Shown: positions 8,769 through 17,996, counted from the first letter of the stretch. The stretch: 64,000 bases of DNA from Pedobacter sp. Leaf176 (GCF_001424305.1 NZ_LMPD01000003.1:738493-802492), one strand, 5' to 3'. The notes: a model not told the origin generated them from the sequence alone. Numbers and translations are program-made.

Positions 8769-10064
8769 ATGGTAAGTCAAATCCTTTTTCTCCTACTTAC
8801 ACTGGCAGCTATAGCGCTGTTTACGGTTAATTCCCGAAAAATTATTCGCAACATCCGTTTGGGTAAAGCCATAAACCATTACGACCAACCTCAAAAAAGG
8901 TTAATGACGATGTTACGTGTTGCATTCGGTCAGTCGAAAATGGTCGTTCGCCCTATCCCTGCTTTTCTTCACTTCTTCGTTTATGTTGGTTTTGTGATCA
9001 TCAACATCGAGGTTTTAGAAATTATGATTGATGGCCTTTTCGGTACACATCGTATTTTTCACGGTATGGGTGGGCTATACGATTTTCTAATTGGCTCTTT
9101 CGAAATCCTGGCGCTTACGGTTTGGCTTTCATGTGCTATATTCCTCGTTCGCAGGAATATTTTGAAATTAAAACGTTTCAGAGGCGTTGAAATGACCAGC
9201 TGGCCAAAATCCGACGCAAACTATATCCTGATAACAGAAATTTTATTAATGTCTGCTTTTCTTCTGATGAATGCTGCAGATGCAAAACTTCAAAGCCTTG
9301 GCGCCGGCCATTATGTTAGTGCGGGTTCATTCCCGGTTAGTCAGTTTTTGATCAACATCCTGCCAAACACAGAAAACTCGCTAATTATTCTGGAGAGAGG
9401 CTGCTGGTGGTTTCACATCATCGGCATATTGGCATTCTTGAATTACCTACCTTATTCAAAGCACTTCCACATTCTTTTCGCTTTTCCAAATACCTATTTC
9501 TCAAACCTCGAACCAAAAGGTGAGTTTACAAATATGGCTTCGGTTACCAATGAGGTAAAAGCGATGTTAGATCCTTCCTTCGTTCCTGCAGAAACTGAAC
9601 CAGGAAAATTTGGCGCTAAAGATGTAACCGATTTAAACTGGGTAAACCTGATGAATGCTTATACCTGTACTGAATGCGGAAGATGTACCTCTGTATGCCC
9701 TGCAAACATAACAGGTAAACTTTTATCACCCAGGAAAATCATGATGGATACCCGGGATAGAGTTGCTGAAGTAGGTAAAAATATTGACATACATGGTGTA
9801 GACCACCAGGATGGAAAATCTCTTTTGGATGACTACATTTCAAGAGAAGAAATATGGGCTTGTACAAGCTGTAACGCCTGCGTTGAAGCTTGTCCGGTAA
9901 ACATCGACCCCCTACAAATCATCATGGAATTACGCCGATTCGCGGTAATGGAAGAATCGCAGGCCCCGGCAAGTATTAATGCCATGATGGGAAATATAGA
10001 AAATAACCAGGCACCCTGGAAATATTCACCTGCCGACCGTTTCAACTGGGCAGAGGAAAATTGA
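8769..10064 (+). CDS. Membrane-bound 4Fe-4S oxidoreductase subunit
   Basis: 431 aa. The N-terminal half is membrane-embedded (segments near 1-20, 75-95, 115-130, 155-170, 215-230), resembling the NarI/heterodisulfide-reductase type cytochrome-like domain. The C-terminal half has two 4Fe-4S motifs, CTECGRCTSVCP (about 299-310) and CTSCNACVEACP (about 365-376). With the following CCG-domain protein it forms the HdrC/HdrB-like or GlcF/LutA-like pair common in Bacteroidota, which passes electrons between a soluble dehydrogenase and the quinone pool. The electron donor is unknown; no flavoprotein gene is adjacent. Confidence 0.88.
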   Translation: MVSQILFLLLTLAAIALFTVNSRKIIRNIRLGKAINHYDQPQKRLMTMLRVAFGQSKMVVRPIPAFLHFFVYVGFVIINIEVLEIMIDGLFGTHRIFHGMGGLYDFLIGSFEILALTVWLSCAIFLVRRNILKLKRFRGVEMTSWPKSDANYILITEILLMSAFLLMNAADAKLQSLGAGHYVSAGSFPVSQFLINILPNTENSLIILERGCWWFHIIGILAFLNYLPYSKHFHILFAFPNTYFSNLEPKGEFTNMASVTNEVKAMLDPSFVPAETEPGKFGAKDVTDLNWVNLMNAYTCTECGRCTSVCPANITGKLLSPRKIMMDTRDRVAEVGKNIDIHGVDHQDGKSLLDDYISREEIWACTSCNACVEACPVNIDPLQIIMELRRFAVMEESQAPASINAMMGNIENNQAPWKYSPADRFNWAEEN

Positions 10065-10104
10065 TAGTTAACTCTTATATATAAACATCATTCTATCACG
10101 CCTC

Positions 10105-10160
10105 TCGATACTTGATACTCGATACTTGATACTTGATACTTGATACTAAATACTTGATAC
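10105..10160 (+). repeat. Heptamer tandem repeat between Fe-S genes
   Basis: Eight tandem copies of a 7-bp unit, consensus TTGATAC (variants TCGATAC twice and TAAATAC once), filling 56 bp of the 102-bp gap between the two Fe-S oxidoreductase genes and ending 6 bp before the ATG at 10167. Copy number can change by slippage; this would alter the leader or spacing but not a reading frame. Confidence 0.95.
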
Positions 10161-10166
10161 AACGAT

Positions 10167-10955
10167 ATGGAATTTAAAGTCCCTACAATGGCCGAGTTGA
10201 TGGCTGCAGGCGAAGAGCCGGAAATATTATTCTGGGTGGGATGCGCAGGAAGTTATGATGAAAGAGCACAAAAAATCACCCGCGACATTTGTAAAATTCT
10301 GCATCATGTTGGGATAAAATATGCTGTGTTAGGCACAGAGGAAAGCTGTACCGGCGACCCTGCAAAACGAGCAGGAAATGAATTCCTTTTTCAAATGCAG
10401 GCGATGACCAATATTGAGGTATTGAATGCCTATAACATAAAAAAGATAGTTACAGGTTGTCCACATTGCTTCAATACAATTAAAAATGAATATCCGGGCT
10501 TAGGCGGTACTTATGAAGTTATTCACCATAGCCAATTAATACAGGATTTAATTAATGAAGGCAAATTGAAAGCCGAAGGAGGCGAAAGTTTCAAGGGACG
10601 GAAAATAACCTATCACGATCCATGCTATTTAGGCCGGGCCAACGGAATTTACGAAGCTCCGAGAAAAGCTTTGGAAGTTTTAGACGCGCAATTGGTTGAA
10701 ATGAAACGTTGCAAAAGCAATGGTTTATGTTGCGGTGCAGGTGGTGCACAAATGTTTAAAGAACCCGAAAAAGGAAATAAAGACATCAACGTGGAGCGTA
10801 TTGATGAAGCCTTACAAACGAATCCTGAAGTAATCGCTGCAGGATGCCCGTTTTGTATGACCATGCTGAGTGATGGCATTAAACTTAAAGATAGAGAACA
10901 GGATGTTAAAGTATTGGATATCGCCGAAATTACGGCCAGGGCAAACGGTTTATAA
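10167..10955 (+). CDS. CCG-domain (cysteine-rich) Fe-S oxidoreductase, HdrB-like
   Basis: 262 aa with two cysteine-rich CCG domains. First set: WVGCAGSYD (about 23-31), ESCTGDPAKR (about 59-68) and VTGCPHCF (about 93-100). Second set: YHDPCYLGR (about 151-159), LCCGAGGAQMF (about 189-199) and AAGCPFCM. Such domains bind the non-cubane 4Fe-4S pair in HdrB and occur in GlcF and LutA. Soluble partner of the membrane Fe-S protein encoded just upstream, probably as one operon. The natural substrate is not evident. Confidence 0.9.
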   Translation: MEFKVPTMAELMAAGEEPEILFWVGCAGSYDERAQKITRDICKILHHVGIKYAVLGTEESCTGDPAKRAGNEFLFQMQAMTNIEVLNAYNIKKIVTGCPHCFNTIKNEYPGLGGTYEVIHHSQLIQDLINEGKLKAEGGESFKGRKITYHDPCYLGRANGIYEAPRKALEVLDAQLVEMKRCKSNGLCCGAGGAQMFKEPEKGNKDINVERIDEALQTNPEVIAAGCPFCMTMLSDGIKLKDREQDVKVLDIAEITARANGL

Positions 10956-10960
10956 TTTAA

Positions 10961-11425
10961 TTAGGGCTTGGTAATCTTTGTCAGGTTTTGCCTGATTTGA
11001 TTCAAATCTTCTGCCTCTATATTTTTAAGCGGAATTACCACACAGGTGGCCATAGAATCTACATCGCCATTTTTGTCGTTATAGGTTTGAACAATAACAT
11101 CGTCATTTTTGGTCCTTAAATATAACAGGCCGGCTTTTGTGGTTCCATAATAATCTAGATCCCTGAATTTTGCTAATTTAAATGCAAAATACTCTATTTT
11201 ACCGTTGTTGAAATAACGTTTATACCTGCAAAACCCGGTGTTGGTAACATTTAATTCATACTTTTTTACAACAGTGCTTTCTTTACTTGAATCATAATGT
11301 TCTGTGAAGCTTTTCTGAAGAAACATCGCATATTCCTCAAGTGAATCATGAACAGAAAATGCGGTTAAAAACACACAAATCGCAGGAATTGAGAGCAATT
11401 TCAAGCAAATTGTAAACTTTTTCAT
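10961..11425 (-). CDS. Secreted protein of unknown function
   Basis: 154 aa with an N-terminal signal segment (KLLSIPAICVFLTAFS) and no cysteine at the cleavage position, so probably periplasmic. The rest is mixed alpha/beta with a run of charged residues and a Tyr-rich middle (YKRYFNNGKIEYFAFKL). I do not recognise a family. It is convergent with the Fe-S gene (6 bp apart) and divergent from the 11476 gene. Confidence 0.65.
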   Translation of the reverse strand: MKKFTICLKLLSIPAICVFLTAFSVHDSLEEYAMFLQKSFTEHYDSSKESTVVKKYELNVTNTGFCRYKRYFNNGKIEYFAFKLAKFRDLDYYGTTKAGLLYLRTKNDDVIVQTYNDKNGDVDSMATCVVIPLKNIEAEDLNQIRQNLTKITKP

Positions 11426-11464
11426 AGTACCAGCGTTTTTATGTCACCAAGTTAATTAAATTGG

Positions 11465-11472
11465 TAATTTTG
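11465..11472 (+). promoter_or_regulatory. Candidate -7 element for a leaderless mRNA
   Basis: TAATTTTG fits the TAnnTTTG consensus. Transcription normally begins 4-5 nt after it, which is at or next to the ATG at 11476. Confidence 0.45.
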
Positions 11473-11475
11473 TTT

Positions 11476-11955
11476 ATGATTTTTTCTCCACAATCGCGAA
11501 TTTGGATATACCAGAGCAATAGAAAATTCACTCCTGCTGAAGAAGCTGAAATTTTGACTAAGCTTAAAGCCTTTACACAACAGTGGAAAGCCCATGGCCA
11601 TGAATTAATGGCAAAAGCAGAAGTTAGGCATGGCTATTTTATTATATTAACCGTCGATGAAAGTCAGGCCAACGTGACAGGCTGTTCTATCGACAGCTCG
11701 GTGCGATTGATAAAAGAAATTGAACAAACGCTCCATGTAGACTTGTTCAACCGTTTCAACATTGCATATAAAATTGACGGGGAGGTCCATGTACAAAATA
11801 AAGAAGATTTTGAAACCCTGATAAATATTAAAAAGATAACTCCCGAAACAATTGTTTTTAATAATATGGTACAAAACCTTGAGGAGCTGGAAACCAGATG
11901 GGAAGTACCTTTCAAAAACAGCTGGCATTCTACAGTGTTTGCACATTTATTATAA
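11476..11955 (+). CDS. Conserved Bacteroidota protein, often labelled ABC transporter ATPase
   Basis: 159 aa from ATG 11476 (MIFSPQSRIWIYQSNRKF). Proteins with this start (RIWIYQSNRxFT..E) are widespread in Bacteroidota, about 160 aa, and frequently carry the label ABC transporter ATPase, although no Walker A or signature motif is present. The function is unknown. A TAATTTTG -7 element at 11465-11472 lies only 3 bp before the ATG, suggesting a leaderless transcript; the upstream TTG at 11461 is therefore unlikely to be the start. Confidence 0.75.
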   Translation: MIFSPQSRIWIYQSNRKFTPAEEAEILTKLKAFTQQWKAHGHELMAKAEVRHGYFIILTVDESQANVTGCSIDSSVRLIKEIEQTLHVDLFNRFNIAYKIDGEVHVQNKEDFETLINIKKITPETIVFNNMVQNLEELETRWEVPFKNSWHSTVFAHLL

Positions 11956-11960
11956 GGGCT

Positions 11961-12248
11961 ATGTTCATAGTCGATCTGCAATACATCGTACCACTTGAAG
12001 AATTGGATAAACACATGGCTGCACACATTGAGTACCTGAATAAATATTATACAATGGATATTTTTATTGCTTCAGGTCGCAAGGTGCCACGAACAGGCGG
12101 AATCATTTTAGCGTTAGCGGAGGATGAACCGACATTAAAAAAAATCCTGATGGAAGACCCATTTTACAAACATAAATTAGCCGATTTCTCCATCACACAA
12201 TTCCGAACATCTCAATACCATCAGGATCTAAAATCACTCCTGCGTTAG
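11961..12248 (+). CDS. YciI-like protein
   Basis: 95 aa from ATG 11961 (MFIVDLQYIVP), 5 bp after the preceding stop, so translated from the same mRNA. Dimeric alpha-beta barrel of the YciI family (PF03795): first strand FIVDLQYIVPLEELDKH, the ASGRKVPRTGGIILA turn, and EDPFYKHKLADFSITQF. The His in the N-terminal region (DKHMAAH) is the conserved putative active-site residue. Role unknown; relatives degrade chlorinated aromatics or lack known substrate. Confidence 0.85.
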   Translation: MFIVDLQYIVPLEELDKHMAAHIEYLNKYYTMDIFIASGRKVPRTGGIILALAEDEPTLKKILMEDPFYKHKLADFSITQFRTSQYHQDLKSLLR

Positions 12249-12345
12249 TTCTTCCGTTGAGCTCCAGAACAGGTAAAGATTATTTTAGCTATCTACCAAA
12301 CAATTAGCTGCAAAAAGCATTATATTGTTACATCAAACAATATAT

Positions 12346-14760
12346 ATGAAGCGCTGGCTCAAAATCTCCTTAAAAGTCTTATCGGTTGCTTTCTTCTTGA
12401 TTTTATTAACCTGGCTTGCAGGCGCTTTTTACATCAGCAGAAACAAAAAGGAAATTTTAGCTTCAATATTAGCGCAATTAAACAAAAACCTGAACGGTAA
12501 AATAACCGCAGCAAGTATGGAGCCTACATTACTTAAAGGTTTCCCGGGTGTTTCAGTTTCCTTAAACGACGTTTTATTAAGGGACAGTCTTTGGAACATG
12601 CATAAGCATGATTTGCTCAAAGCTAAAGACATCGACGTCTCCCTGAATGTTTTATCACTCTTCGTAGGTGCTGTAAACATCAATCAAATAACGCTTAACA
12701 ACGCTTCGATCTACATTTACACCGATTCTAATGGCTACAGCAATACCAGCATCTTCAAGAGCAAAAAAAAGGCTGAGAATAAATCTTCCTCCACATCCTC
12801 GGACTTTGCCGTTAAAAAAATTGACTTCAATAAGGTTAGCCTGGTTGTAGACAATAAGAAACGTTTTAAACTATTTAATTTCAAAATCGACCAGATCCAG
12901 GGCAGATTGAAGTATCCGGATAGCGGCTGGACCGGGCAAATCAAGCTGAAAACACTGGTAAACAGTTTTGCATTCAATACAAGAAAAGGAAGTTTCTTAA
13001 AAGATAAAATGCTTGACGGAACCCTTTCCGCGCATTACAGCAGAGCACTTGATGCCGTTATCTTAGACCCGGAAGAACTTAAAATAGGAGGTCACCCTTT
13101 TAAAATAGGTGCCAAAATAGACTTAGCAAACTCCGGTTTCAATATTAGTATTGCAGTTGATCAGATCCTTTTCAAAGATGTTGCGCTATTGTTGTCTCCT
13201 AATATTTCTTCAAAACTTTTGAAATTCAGTATTGAAAAGCCAATAGACATCAGGGGTAACATTATCGACGACGGATCGGGCAAGTATGGCGATCCGCTGA
13301 TTAAGGTTGGTATCAAAGTAAGAGACAACATTGTTGGCATCCCTGCCGGCAAATTGACTTCTGCCAGTTTTGACGGCACTTTTACCAATCAGGATACGAT
13401 AAAGGGTATCATAGGTGATGAAAATTCTGCCATAAAATTCTATCGGCTTACGGCAAGGTATTTTAACGCTCCATTGAAAGTAGATACCTTTACTGTTACA
13501 AACCTGGCGAAACCCATTGCTACAGGGCTGGTAACCTCGCAATTCCCATTGACCAATTTAAACAATTCATTTGCGACGAACGATTTTGAATTTAAAGACG
13601 GAACTGCTAACCTAAGTTTATATTGCAAGGCAGACATTGATAACTTCCGTTTTACTAAGCCCGTTGTGTCGGGAAAGATTCAGGTTTCAAATGCCGATAT
13701 TTTATACATACCGCGTAAACTGCATTTAGTTAAAAGTGCGCTGAGTATCAATTTTAATCAAAATGATTTATCTATCCAAAACGGTCATTTTCAACTTGGC
13801 AAAAGTGAACTTAATGTAGATTGCAATATTGCAAATTTCGCAAACCTATACTATACAGACCCGGATAAAATTATCGTGAATTTAAAAATGAATAGTCCGC
13901 AACTTTACCTGAATGAATTCTTGCCGTTTTTAGGACCGAGAAGTGTGAGAAAGACCAAATCATCAACAAATTCGATAAAAACAGCGTCAAGAGATTTAAG
14001 TAATGTGCTGGAGGTCTCAAAAATGAATATAAATTTGACTGTGGGTAAAGCCATATATGATAAGTTTACAGCGAGGAATCTGAATGCGGACATTGCACTC
14101 CGTGGAGCCGGCATTTACTTTAATAAAATAAGCGTTGAGCATGCGGGCGGCTTACTGGCTCTAAATGGCAATATTATTCAGGAAGCAGCATCAAACCGCT
14201 TTAAAATTAATTCCAAAATAAGCCATGTAAGTGTATCCGACTTTTTCTATTCTTTCGATAATTTTGGGCAAAAAAGCATTACCAATAAAAATCTAAAGGG
14301 CTATTTATCATCCCTGGTTGATGTAGGAGGAAGAATATCGCATACTGGAAAAATATTACCACGCTCCATAAATGGAAAGGTCATCTTTAACCTTAAAAAT
14401 GCGGCTTTGGTAAATTTCGAACCTTTAGAGAAAGTAGGTAAACTCGCCTTCGCAAACAGGAACTTATCCGATATAAGGATTAATAATCTTGATGGAACAC
14501 TGAACATTAAAGGCGATAAAATAGAAATAAGCCCGATGCAAATTAATTCAAGCGTATTGAATCTTAACGTTAAAGGCACCTATGGTATATCATCAGGAAC
14601 CAACATTGCGATGGATATTCCGCTAAGAAACCCTAAAGGAGATGAAAATTTAGACCGCCAGCAAAAGCGGGAAGCCCGAATGAAAGGCATTGTTCTGCAC
14701 CTTAAGGCTACTGATGAAAATGGGGAGTTAAAAGTGAAGTGGAATAAGGATCATGATTAA
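12346..14760 (+). CDS. AsmA-family envelope protein
   Basis: 804 aa from ATG 12346 (MKRWLKISLKVLSV). One N-terminal membrane helix (about 8-30) is followed by a long periplasmic, beta-rich repeating region, as in AsmA/TamB-type proteins: N-terminal LNGKITAASMEPTLLKGFPGVSV, and C-terminal AsmA_2-like part with NGKVIFNLKNAALVNFEPL and the IRINNLDGTLNIKGDKIEI strands. Such proteins are proposed lipid-transfer bridges or outer membrane assembly factors. The C terminus is charged. Single gene; the MtgA gene converges on it. Confidence 0.88.
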   Translation: MKRWLKISLKVLSVAFFLILLTWLAGAFYISRNKKEILASILAQLNKNLNGKITAASMEPTLLKGFPGVSVSLNDVLLRDSLWNMHKHDLLKAKDIDVSLNVLSLFVGAVNINQITLNNASIYIYTDSNGYSNTSIFKSKKKAENKSSSTSSDFAVKKIDFNKVSLVVDNKKRFKLFNFKIDQIQGRLKYPDSGWTGQIKLKTLVNSFAFNTRKGSFLKDKMLDGTLSAHYSRALDAVILDPEELKIGGHPFKIGAKIDLANSGFNISIAVDQILFKDVALLLSPNISSKLLKFSIEKPIDIRGNIIDDGSGKYGDPLIKVGIKVRDNIVGIPAGKLTSASFDGTFTNQDTIKGIIGDENSAIKFYRLTARYFNAPLKVDTFTVTNLAKPIATGLVTSQFPLTNLNNSFATNDFEFKDGTANLSLYCKADIDNFRFTKPVVSGKIQVSNADILYIPRKLHLVKSALSINFNQNDLSIQNGHFQLGKSELNVDCNIANFANLYYTDPDKIIVNLKMNSPQLYLNEFLPFLGPRSVRKTKSSTNSIKTASRDLSNVLEVSKMNINLTVGKAIYDKFTARNLNADIALRGAGIYFNKISVEHAGGLLALNGNIIQEAASNRFKINSKISHVSVSDFFYSFDNFGQKSITNKNLKGYLSSLVDVGGRISHTGKILPRSINGKVIFNLKNAALVNFEPLEKVGKLAFANRNLSDIRINNLDGTLNIKGDKIEISPMQINSSVLNLNVKGTYGISSGTNIAMDIPLRNPKGDENLDRQQKREARMKGIVLHLKATDENGELKVKWNKDHD

Positions 14761-14816
14761 ACCCTGGTTTAATTTATAAATTAAATTCATAGCTGCGTTA
14801 AAAACTCCGGTATAAA

Positions 14817-15545
14817 CTAAAAGTCAAGGGGCCCAAGCCGTCTCATATTTCGTAATATAAGATATTGGCGATGCCTGATGTAAGGTGTTGCATTCTCTGG
14901 TGTCCACCTGCGTGGATTAGGAAAGCATGAGGCAATTAATGCAGCCTGGTTCCTGCTCAATTTTGTGCATGATTTGCCATAGTAAGCCCGGGCAGCGGCT
15001 TCCGCACCATAAATACCGTCTCCCATCTCTATTACATTCAGATACACTTCAAGAATCCGCTCTTTACTCCAGAAAATTTCTATCAATAAGGTGAAATAGG
15101 CTTCAAATCCCTTTCGAACCCAGGATCGGCCCGGCCATAAAAAAACGTTTTTTGCAGTTTGTTGTGAGATTGTACTTCCGCCTTTCACTTTTTTACCCCT
15201 GGCATTACTGGCGAAAGCTTTTTCTATTGATTTTAAATCGAAACCGATATGCTTTAAAAACAATTGATCCTCCGCGGATACTGCAGCCCGTTTCATATTA
15301 TCAGAAATGTCTTCAAATTTAACCCATTCTTTTTCGGTTTTAAATGGTTTGCCATCTGCTTTTCGCTCAATATTACGCAAAACCATAAGTAAGGTTATCG
15401 GCGGATTTATAAAGCGTAAAGCAATCACCCAGAATACCGACACGAGTAAAAAGTATATAAATACCTTCGTAGTGATGTTAATTATTTTTTTTAATATGGG
15501 ATGCCTTGTCTTGACTTTAGCTCTTTGATTACGGGTTTTCGCCAT
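14817..15545 (-). CDS. mtgA: Monofunctional peptidoglycan glycosyltransferase
   Basis: 242 aa, GT51 family. A single N-terminal membrane helix (about 27-46) anchors the enzyme; the catalytic domain has AAVSAEDQLF with catalytic Glu92, GGSTISQQTAKN (122-133), KERILEVYLN (161-170) and a YYGKS segment. There is no penicillin-binding domain, which separates it from bifunctional PBPs. It polymerises glycan strands from lipid II at the membrane. The family-typical W-G-x-G element is replaced by MGDGIYGAEAAARAYYGK, as in other MtgA. Confidence 0.95.
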   Translation of the reverse strand: MAKTRNQRAKVKTRHPILKKIINITTKVFIYFLLVSVFWVIALRFINPPITLLMVLRNIERKADGKPFKTEKEWVKFEDISDNMKRAAVSAEDQLFLKHIGFDLKSIEKAFASNARGKKVKGGSTISQQTAKNVFLWPGRSWVRKGFEAYFTLLIEIFWSKERILEVYLNVIEMGDGIYGAEAAARAYYGKSCTKLSRNQAALIASCFPNPRRWTPENATPYIRHRQYLILRNMRRLGPLDF

Positions 15546-15584
15546 AGGTTCAAATGTAAATAATCTTGCCCGAAAAAATAGAAT

Positions 15585-15781
15585 GAGGCTGTCTCAAATT
15601 AAAATCTAATTAAGGCAATAATTTTATTTCATATTCCGTCATCCGATTGCTATCGGATCTTGCAAAGGCGGGAAACTTAAAACGCTCTTCAAGCATTAGG
15701 ATTTCCAAATTGATTTGGAGAATGACGACGTATCAAAATAATTTGGTTACGGGCCAGTGTAAATCTCTTTGATATAACCTC
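15585..15781 (+). repeat. MITE-like element, copy 2
   Basis: 197 bp filling most of the 311-bp divergent gap between mtgA and the DUF1080 gene. Left end GAGGCTGTCTCAAATT; right end CTTTGATATAACCTC, an imperfect inverted match. Inner parts: a CCGATTGCTATCGGATC hairpin, AGGCGGGAAACTTAAAACGC, and AGCATTAGGATTTCCAA. Aligns with 5826-6011 and, reversed, with 45795-45950. No coding capacity. The remaining gap sequence shows nothing else clear. Confidence 0.75.
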
Positions 15782-15856
15782 GTTTCAATTCCGATTTTAC
15801 ACCGCAAACATTTCCTCCTTTAGATATTATTTCTAATTTGCCACAAAATAACCAGG

Positions 15857-16660
15857 ATGAAGAATCTAATACTTTGCACATTCCTTATCGCCTTGCTTGG
15901 CTGTAGCGCAAACAGGAATAAACTTCCAAATTCCAATAAAAAATGGACTTCCTTATTTAATGGTAAAGACATTAAAGACTGGAATGTAAAAATTCACCAT
16001 CACGGTTACCAGGAAAACTACGGTAATACATTTCGTGTAGAAGATGGAATGATAAAAGTGCGCTATGATCAATACGGTGATTTTAATGATCAGTTTGGTC
16101 ATTTGTATTATAAAATTCCCTTTTCCTATTATCATTTAGTGGTGGAATACCGCTTTGTAGGAAAATTACAGAAAGGCGCACCCGATTATACGCTCCTGAA
16201 CAGCGGGGTCATGTTTCATTCCCAGGATCCAAAGACAATGCCTAAAGAACAGGATTGGCCGATATCTATAGAAATGCAATTTCTGGGCGGCTTGGGCGAC
16301 GGAAAGCCAAGACCAACCGGAAATATGTGTTCTCCGGGCACAAATGTGGTTTACAAAGGAAAAATTGCAGATTCCCACTGCCTGAATTCGACCTCAAAAA
16401 CTTATGATGGCGATCAATGGGTTCGTGCAGAACTTATCGTACTGGGCGACTCGCTGATAACCCATATCATTAATGGCCATACTGTACTGCAATATTCCAA
16501 ACCACAAATTGGCGGCGGTGTTGCCAACAACTACGATCCAAAAATTAAAATCGACGGAAAATTATTAAAAGAAGGTTTTATTGCATTACAAAGTGAGGGG
16601 CAACCAATTGATTTCAGAAAAGTTGAATTAAAAGATTTGTCGCACCTTAAAAAAAAGTAA
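15857..16660 (+). CDS. DUF1080 (3-keto-disaccharide hydrolase-like) lipoprotein
   Basis: 267 aa. Lipobox ALLGC with Cys16. The body is the DUF1080/concanavalin-like fold: WTSLFNGKDIKDWNVKI (about 31-47), a YHLVVEYRF strand, NSGVMFHSQ, and the final EGFIALQSEGQPIDFRKVELKDL. DUF1080 proteins hydrolyse 3-keto-glycosides or bind carbohydrates in the periplasm or on the surface. No Gfo/Idh oxidoreductase is next to it here, although one is encoded 8 kb upstream. It is followed after 44 bp by an SDR gene on the same strand. Confidence 0.93.
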   Translation: MKNLILCTFLIALLGCSANRNKLPNSNKKWTSLFNGKDIKDWNVKIHHHGYQENYGNTFRVEDGMIKVRYDQYGDFNDQFGHLYYKIPFSYYHLVVEYRFVGKLQKGAPDYTLLNSGVMFHSQDPKTMPKEQDWPISIEMQFLGGLGDGKPRPTGNMCSPGTNVVYKGKIADSHCLNSTSKTYDGDQWVRAELIVLGDSLITHIINGHTVLQYSKPQIGGGVANNYDPKIKIDGKLLKEGFIALQSEGQPIDFRKVELKDLSHLKKK

Positions 16661-16704
16661 AACCTAATCAGGTGTTATCGGTTACTAAATGAAAAAGAAA
16701 TAAC

Positions 16705-17409
16705 ATGAGCATAAAAGTAGCCCTTGTAACGGGAGGTAGTAAAGGTATAGGTTTTGGAATCGCAGAAGCCCTATTGAAAGATGGGTATAACGTGGCCATT
16801 ACCAGCAGAACCATAAACGCAGCCAATACAGCAGCTGAAAAGCTGGTTGAATATGGCGATGTACTTGCGATAGAAGCAGATGTTAAGGATTTTAAATCGC
16901 AACAAGATGCCATAAATCTGATAATTGAAAAATGGGGACAATTGGACGTGCTCATTGCAAATGCCGGAGTTGGTCATTTTGCCCCTATAGACGAACTAAC
17001 AGTTGAATCATGGAACGACATTATAGATACAAATTTGACCGGTGTATTCTACAGCATTAGGGCTTCAGTTGAGGAAATCAAAAAAAACCGGGGTACAATC
17101 ATAACCATTTCCAGTTTGGCGGGAACTAATTTTTTTGCAGGTGGCTCCGCATACAATGCAAGCAAATTCGGGTTAACCGGTTTTACCCAATCTGTTATGC
17201 TGGATTTAAGAAAGTATGGCGTAAAAGTCAGTACGATAATGCCGGGCTCGGTCGCCAGTCACTTTAATGAGCACAATCCCAATGCAGAAGATGACGCATG
17301 GAAAATACAGCCGGAAGATATGGGGAAATTAGTGGTCGATTTGCTAGCAATGCCTGCCAGGACCTTGCCGAGTAAGGTGGAAATCAGACCAACTACGCCG
17401 AAGGGATAA
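16705..17409 (+). CDS. Short-chain dehydrogenase/reductase (SDR)
   Basis: 234 aa classical SDR. Cofactor motif TGGSKGIGFG (9-18), NAGVG (86-90), catalytic Ser136/137, Tyr150 and Lys154 in SAYNASKFG. The acidic or basic residue after strand 2 (TSRT) suggests NADP(H). The C terminus lacks the extended substrate loop of FabG, so it may be a sepiapterin-reductase-like or general ketoreductase. Probably co-transcribed with the DUF1080 gene; substrate unknown. Confidence 0.92.
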   Translation: MSIKVALVTGGSKGIGFGIAEALLKDGYNVAITSRTINAANTAAEKLVEYGDVLAIEADVKDFKSQQDAINLIIEKWGQLDVLIANAGVGHFAPIDELTVESWNDIIDTNLTGVFYSIRASVEEIKKNRGTIITISSLAGTNFFAGGSAYNASKFGLTGFTQSVMLDLRKYGVKVSTIMPGSVASHFNEHNPNAEDDAWKIQPEDMGKLVVDLLAMPARTLPSKVEIRPTTPKG

Positions 17410-17422
17410 TAAGGATGTATGG

Positions 17423-17486
17423 AAAATGTGAGATGAAACCTCAATCTATTTGCATCATCCATTTCCCATTTTCTATCTCACATTTT
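17423..17486. repeat. 12-bp inverted repeat near the convergent end
   Basis: AAAATGTGAGAT (17423-17434) and ATCTCACATTTT (17475-17486) are perfect complements, separated by 40 nt that include CATCATCC. It lies between the SDR gene and the terminator that follows. Role unclear. Confidence 0.7.
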
Positions 17487-17493
17487 ACAGCAT

Positions 17494-17527
17494 AAAAAAA
17501 GTCCTTTCGGTTGAAAGGACTTTTTTA
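17494..17527. terminator. Bidirectional terminator between SDR and rplI
   Basis: AAAAAAAGTCCTTTC-GGTT-GAAAGGACTTTTTT: an 8-9 bp stem with A-tract on one side and T-tract on the other, placed between converging genes, so it can end transcription from both. Confidence 0.9.
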
Positions 17528-17545
17528 TGATTCACTAAAGAATGC

Positions 17546-17989
17546 TTATTCAGCAATTACTTCGAAAGGAACCTGAACTTTTACTTCTTTGTGCAAGTTT
17601 AAATTAGCCGTGTATTCACCAACAAATTTAGGTTCAGTTTCGAAAGTGATGCGACGACGATCTACATCAAAGCCTTGTGCTTTTAATGCTTCAGCAATCT
17701 GGATAGTGTTAACTGCACCAAATATTTTACCGCTTTCGCCAGCTTTAGCGCCGATAGAAAGTTTAACACCCGTTAAACGCTCTGCAACACCTTCAGCATC
17801 TTTCTTAATTTTATCTTGTTTAAAGGCAGCTTGCTTTAAATTTTCAGCCAAAACTTTCTTTGCAGAAACCGTAGCTAAAGATGCAAATCCTTTTGGTATT
17901 AAGTAGTTACGACCATAACCTGGTTTTACCGTAACGATATCGTCTTTTTCACCTAAAGATTTAATATCTTGTTTTAAAATAATTTCCAT
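17546..17989 (-). CDS. rplI: 50S ribosomal protein bL9
   Basis: 147 aa, full length. The N-terminal rRNA-binding domain carries the typical MEIILKQDIKSLGEKDD and VKPGYGRNYLIPKGFA signature (22-37), followed by the long connecting helix and the C-terminal domain. Last gene of the rpsF-rpsR-rplI operon, starting 12 bp after the rpsR stop codon, with a strong Shine-Dalgarno sequence in front. Confidence 0.98.
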   Translation of the reverse strand: MEIILKQDIKSLGEKDDIVTVKPGYGRNYLIPKGFASLATVSAKKVLAENLKQAAFKQDKIKKDAEGVAERLTGVKLSIGAKAGESGKIFGAVNTIQIAEALKAQGFDVDRRRITFETEPKFVGEYTANLNLHKEVKVQVPFEVIAE

Positions 17990-17996
17990 ATCAAAT

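Noticed and set aside
10105..10160. CRISPR-like array
   Set aside because: The unit is only 7 bp with no spacers. No other regular repeat-spacer pattern or cas gene is present in the window.
11476..11955. ABC transporter ATPase
   Set aside because: Relatives carry this label, but no Walker A, Walker B or signature motif is present, so the function is recorded as unknown.
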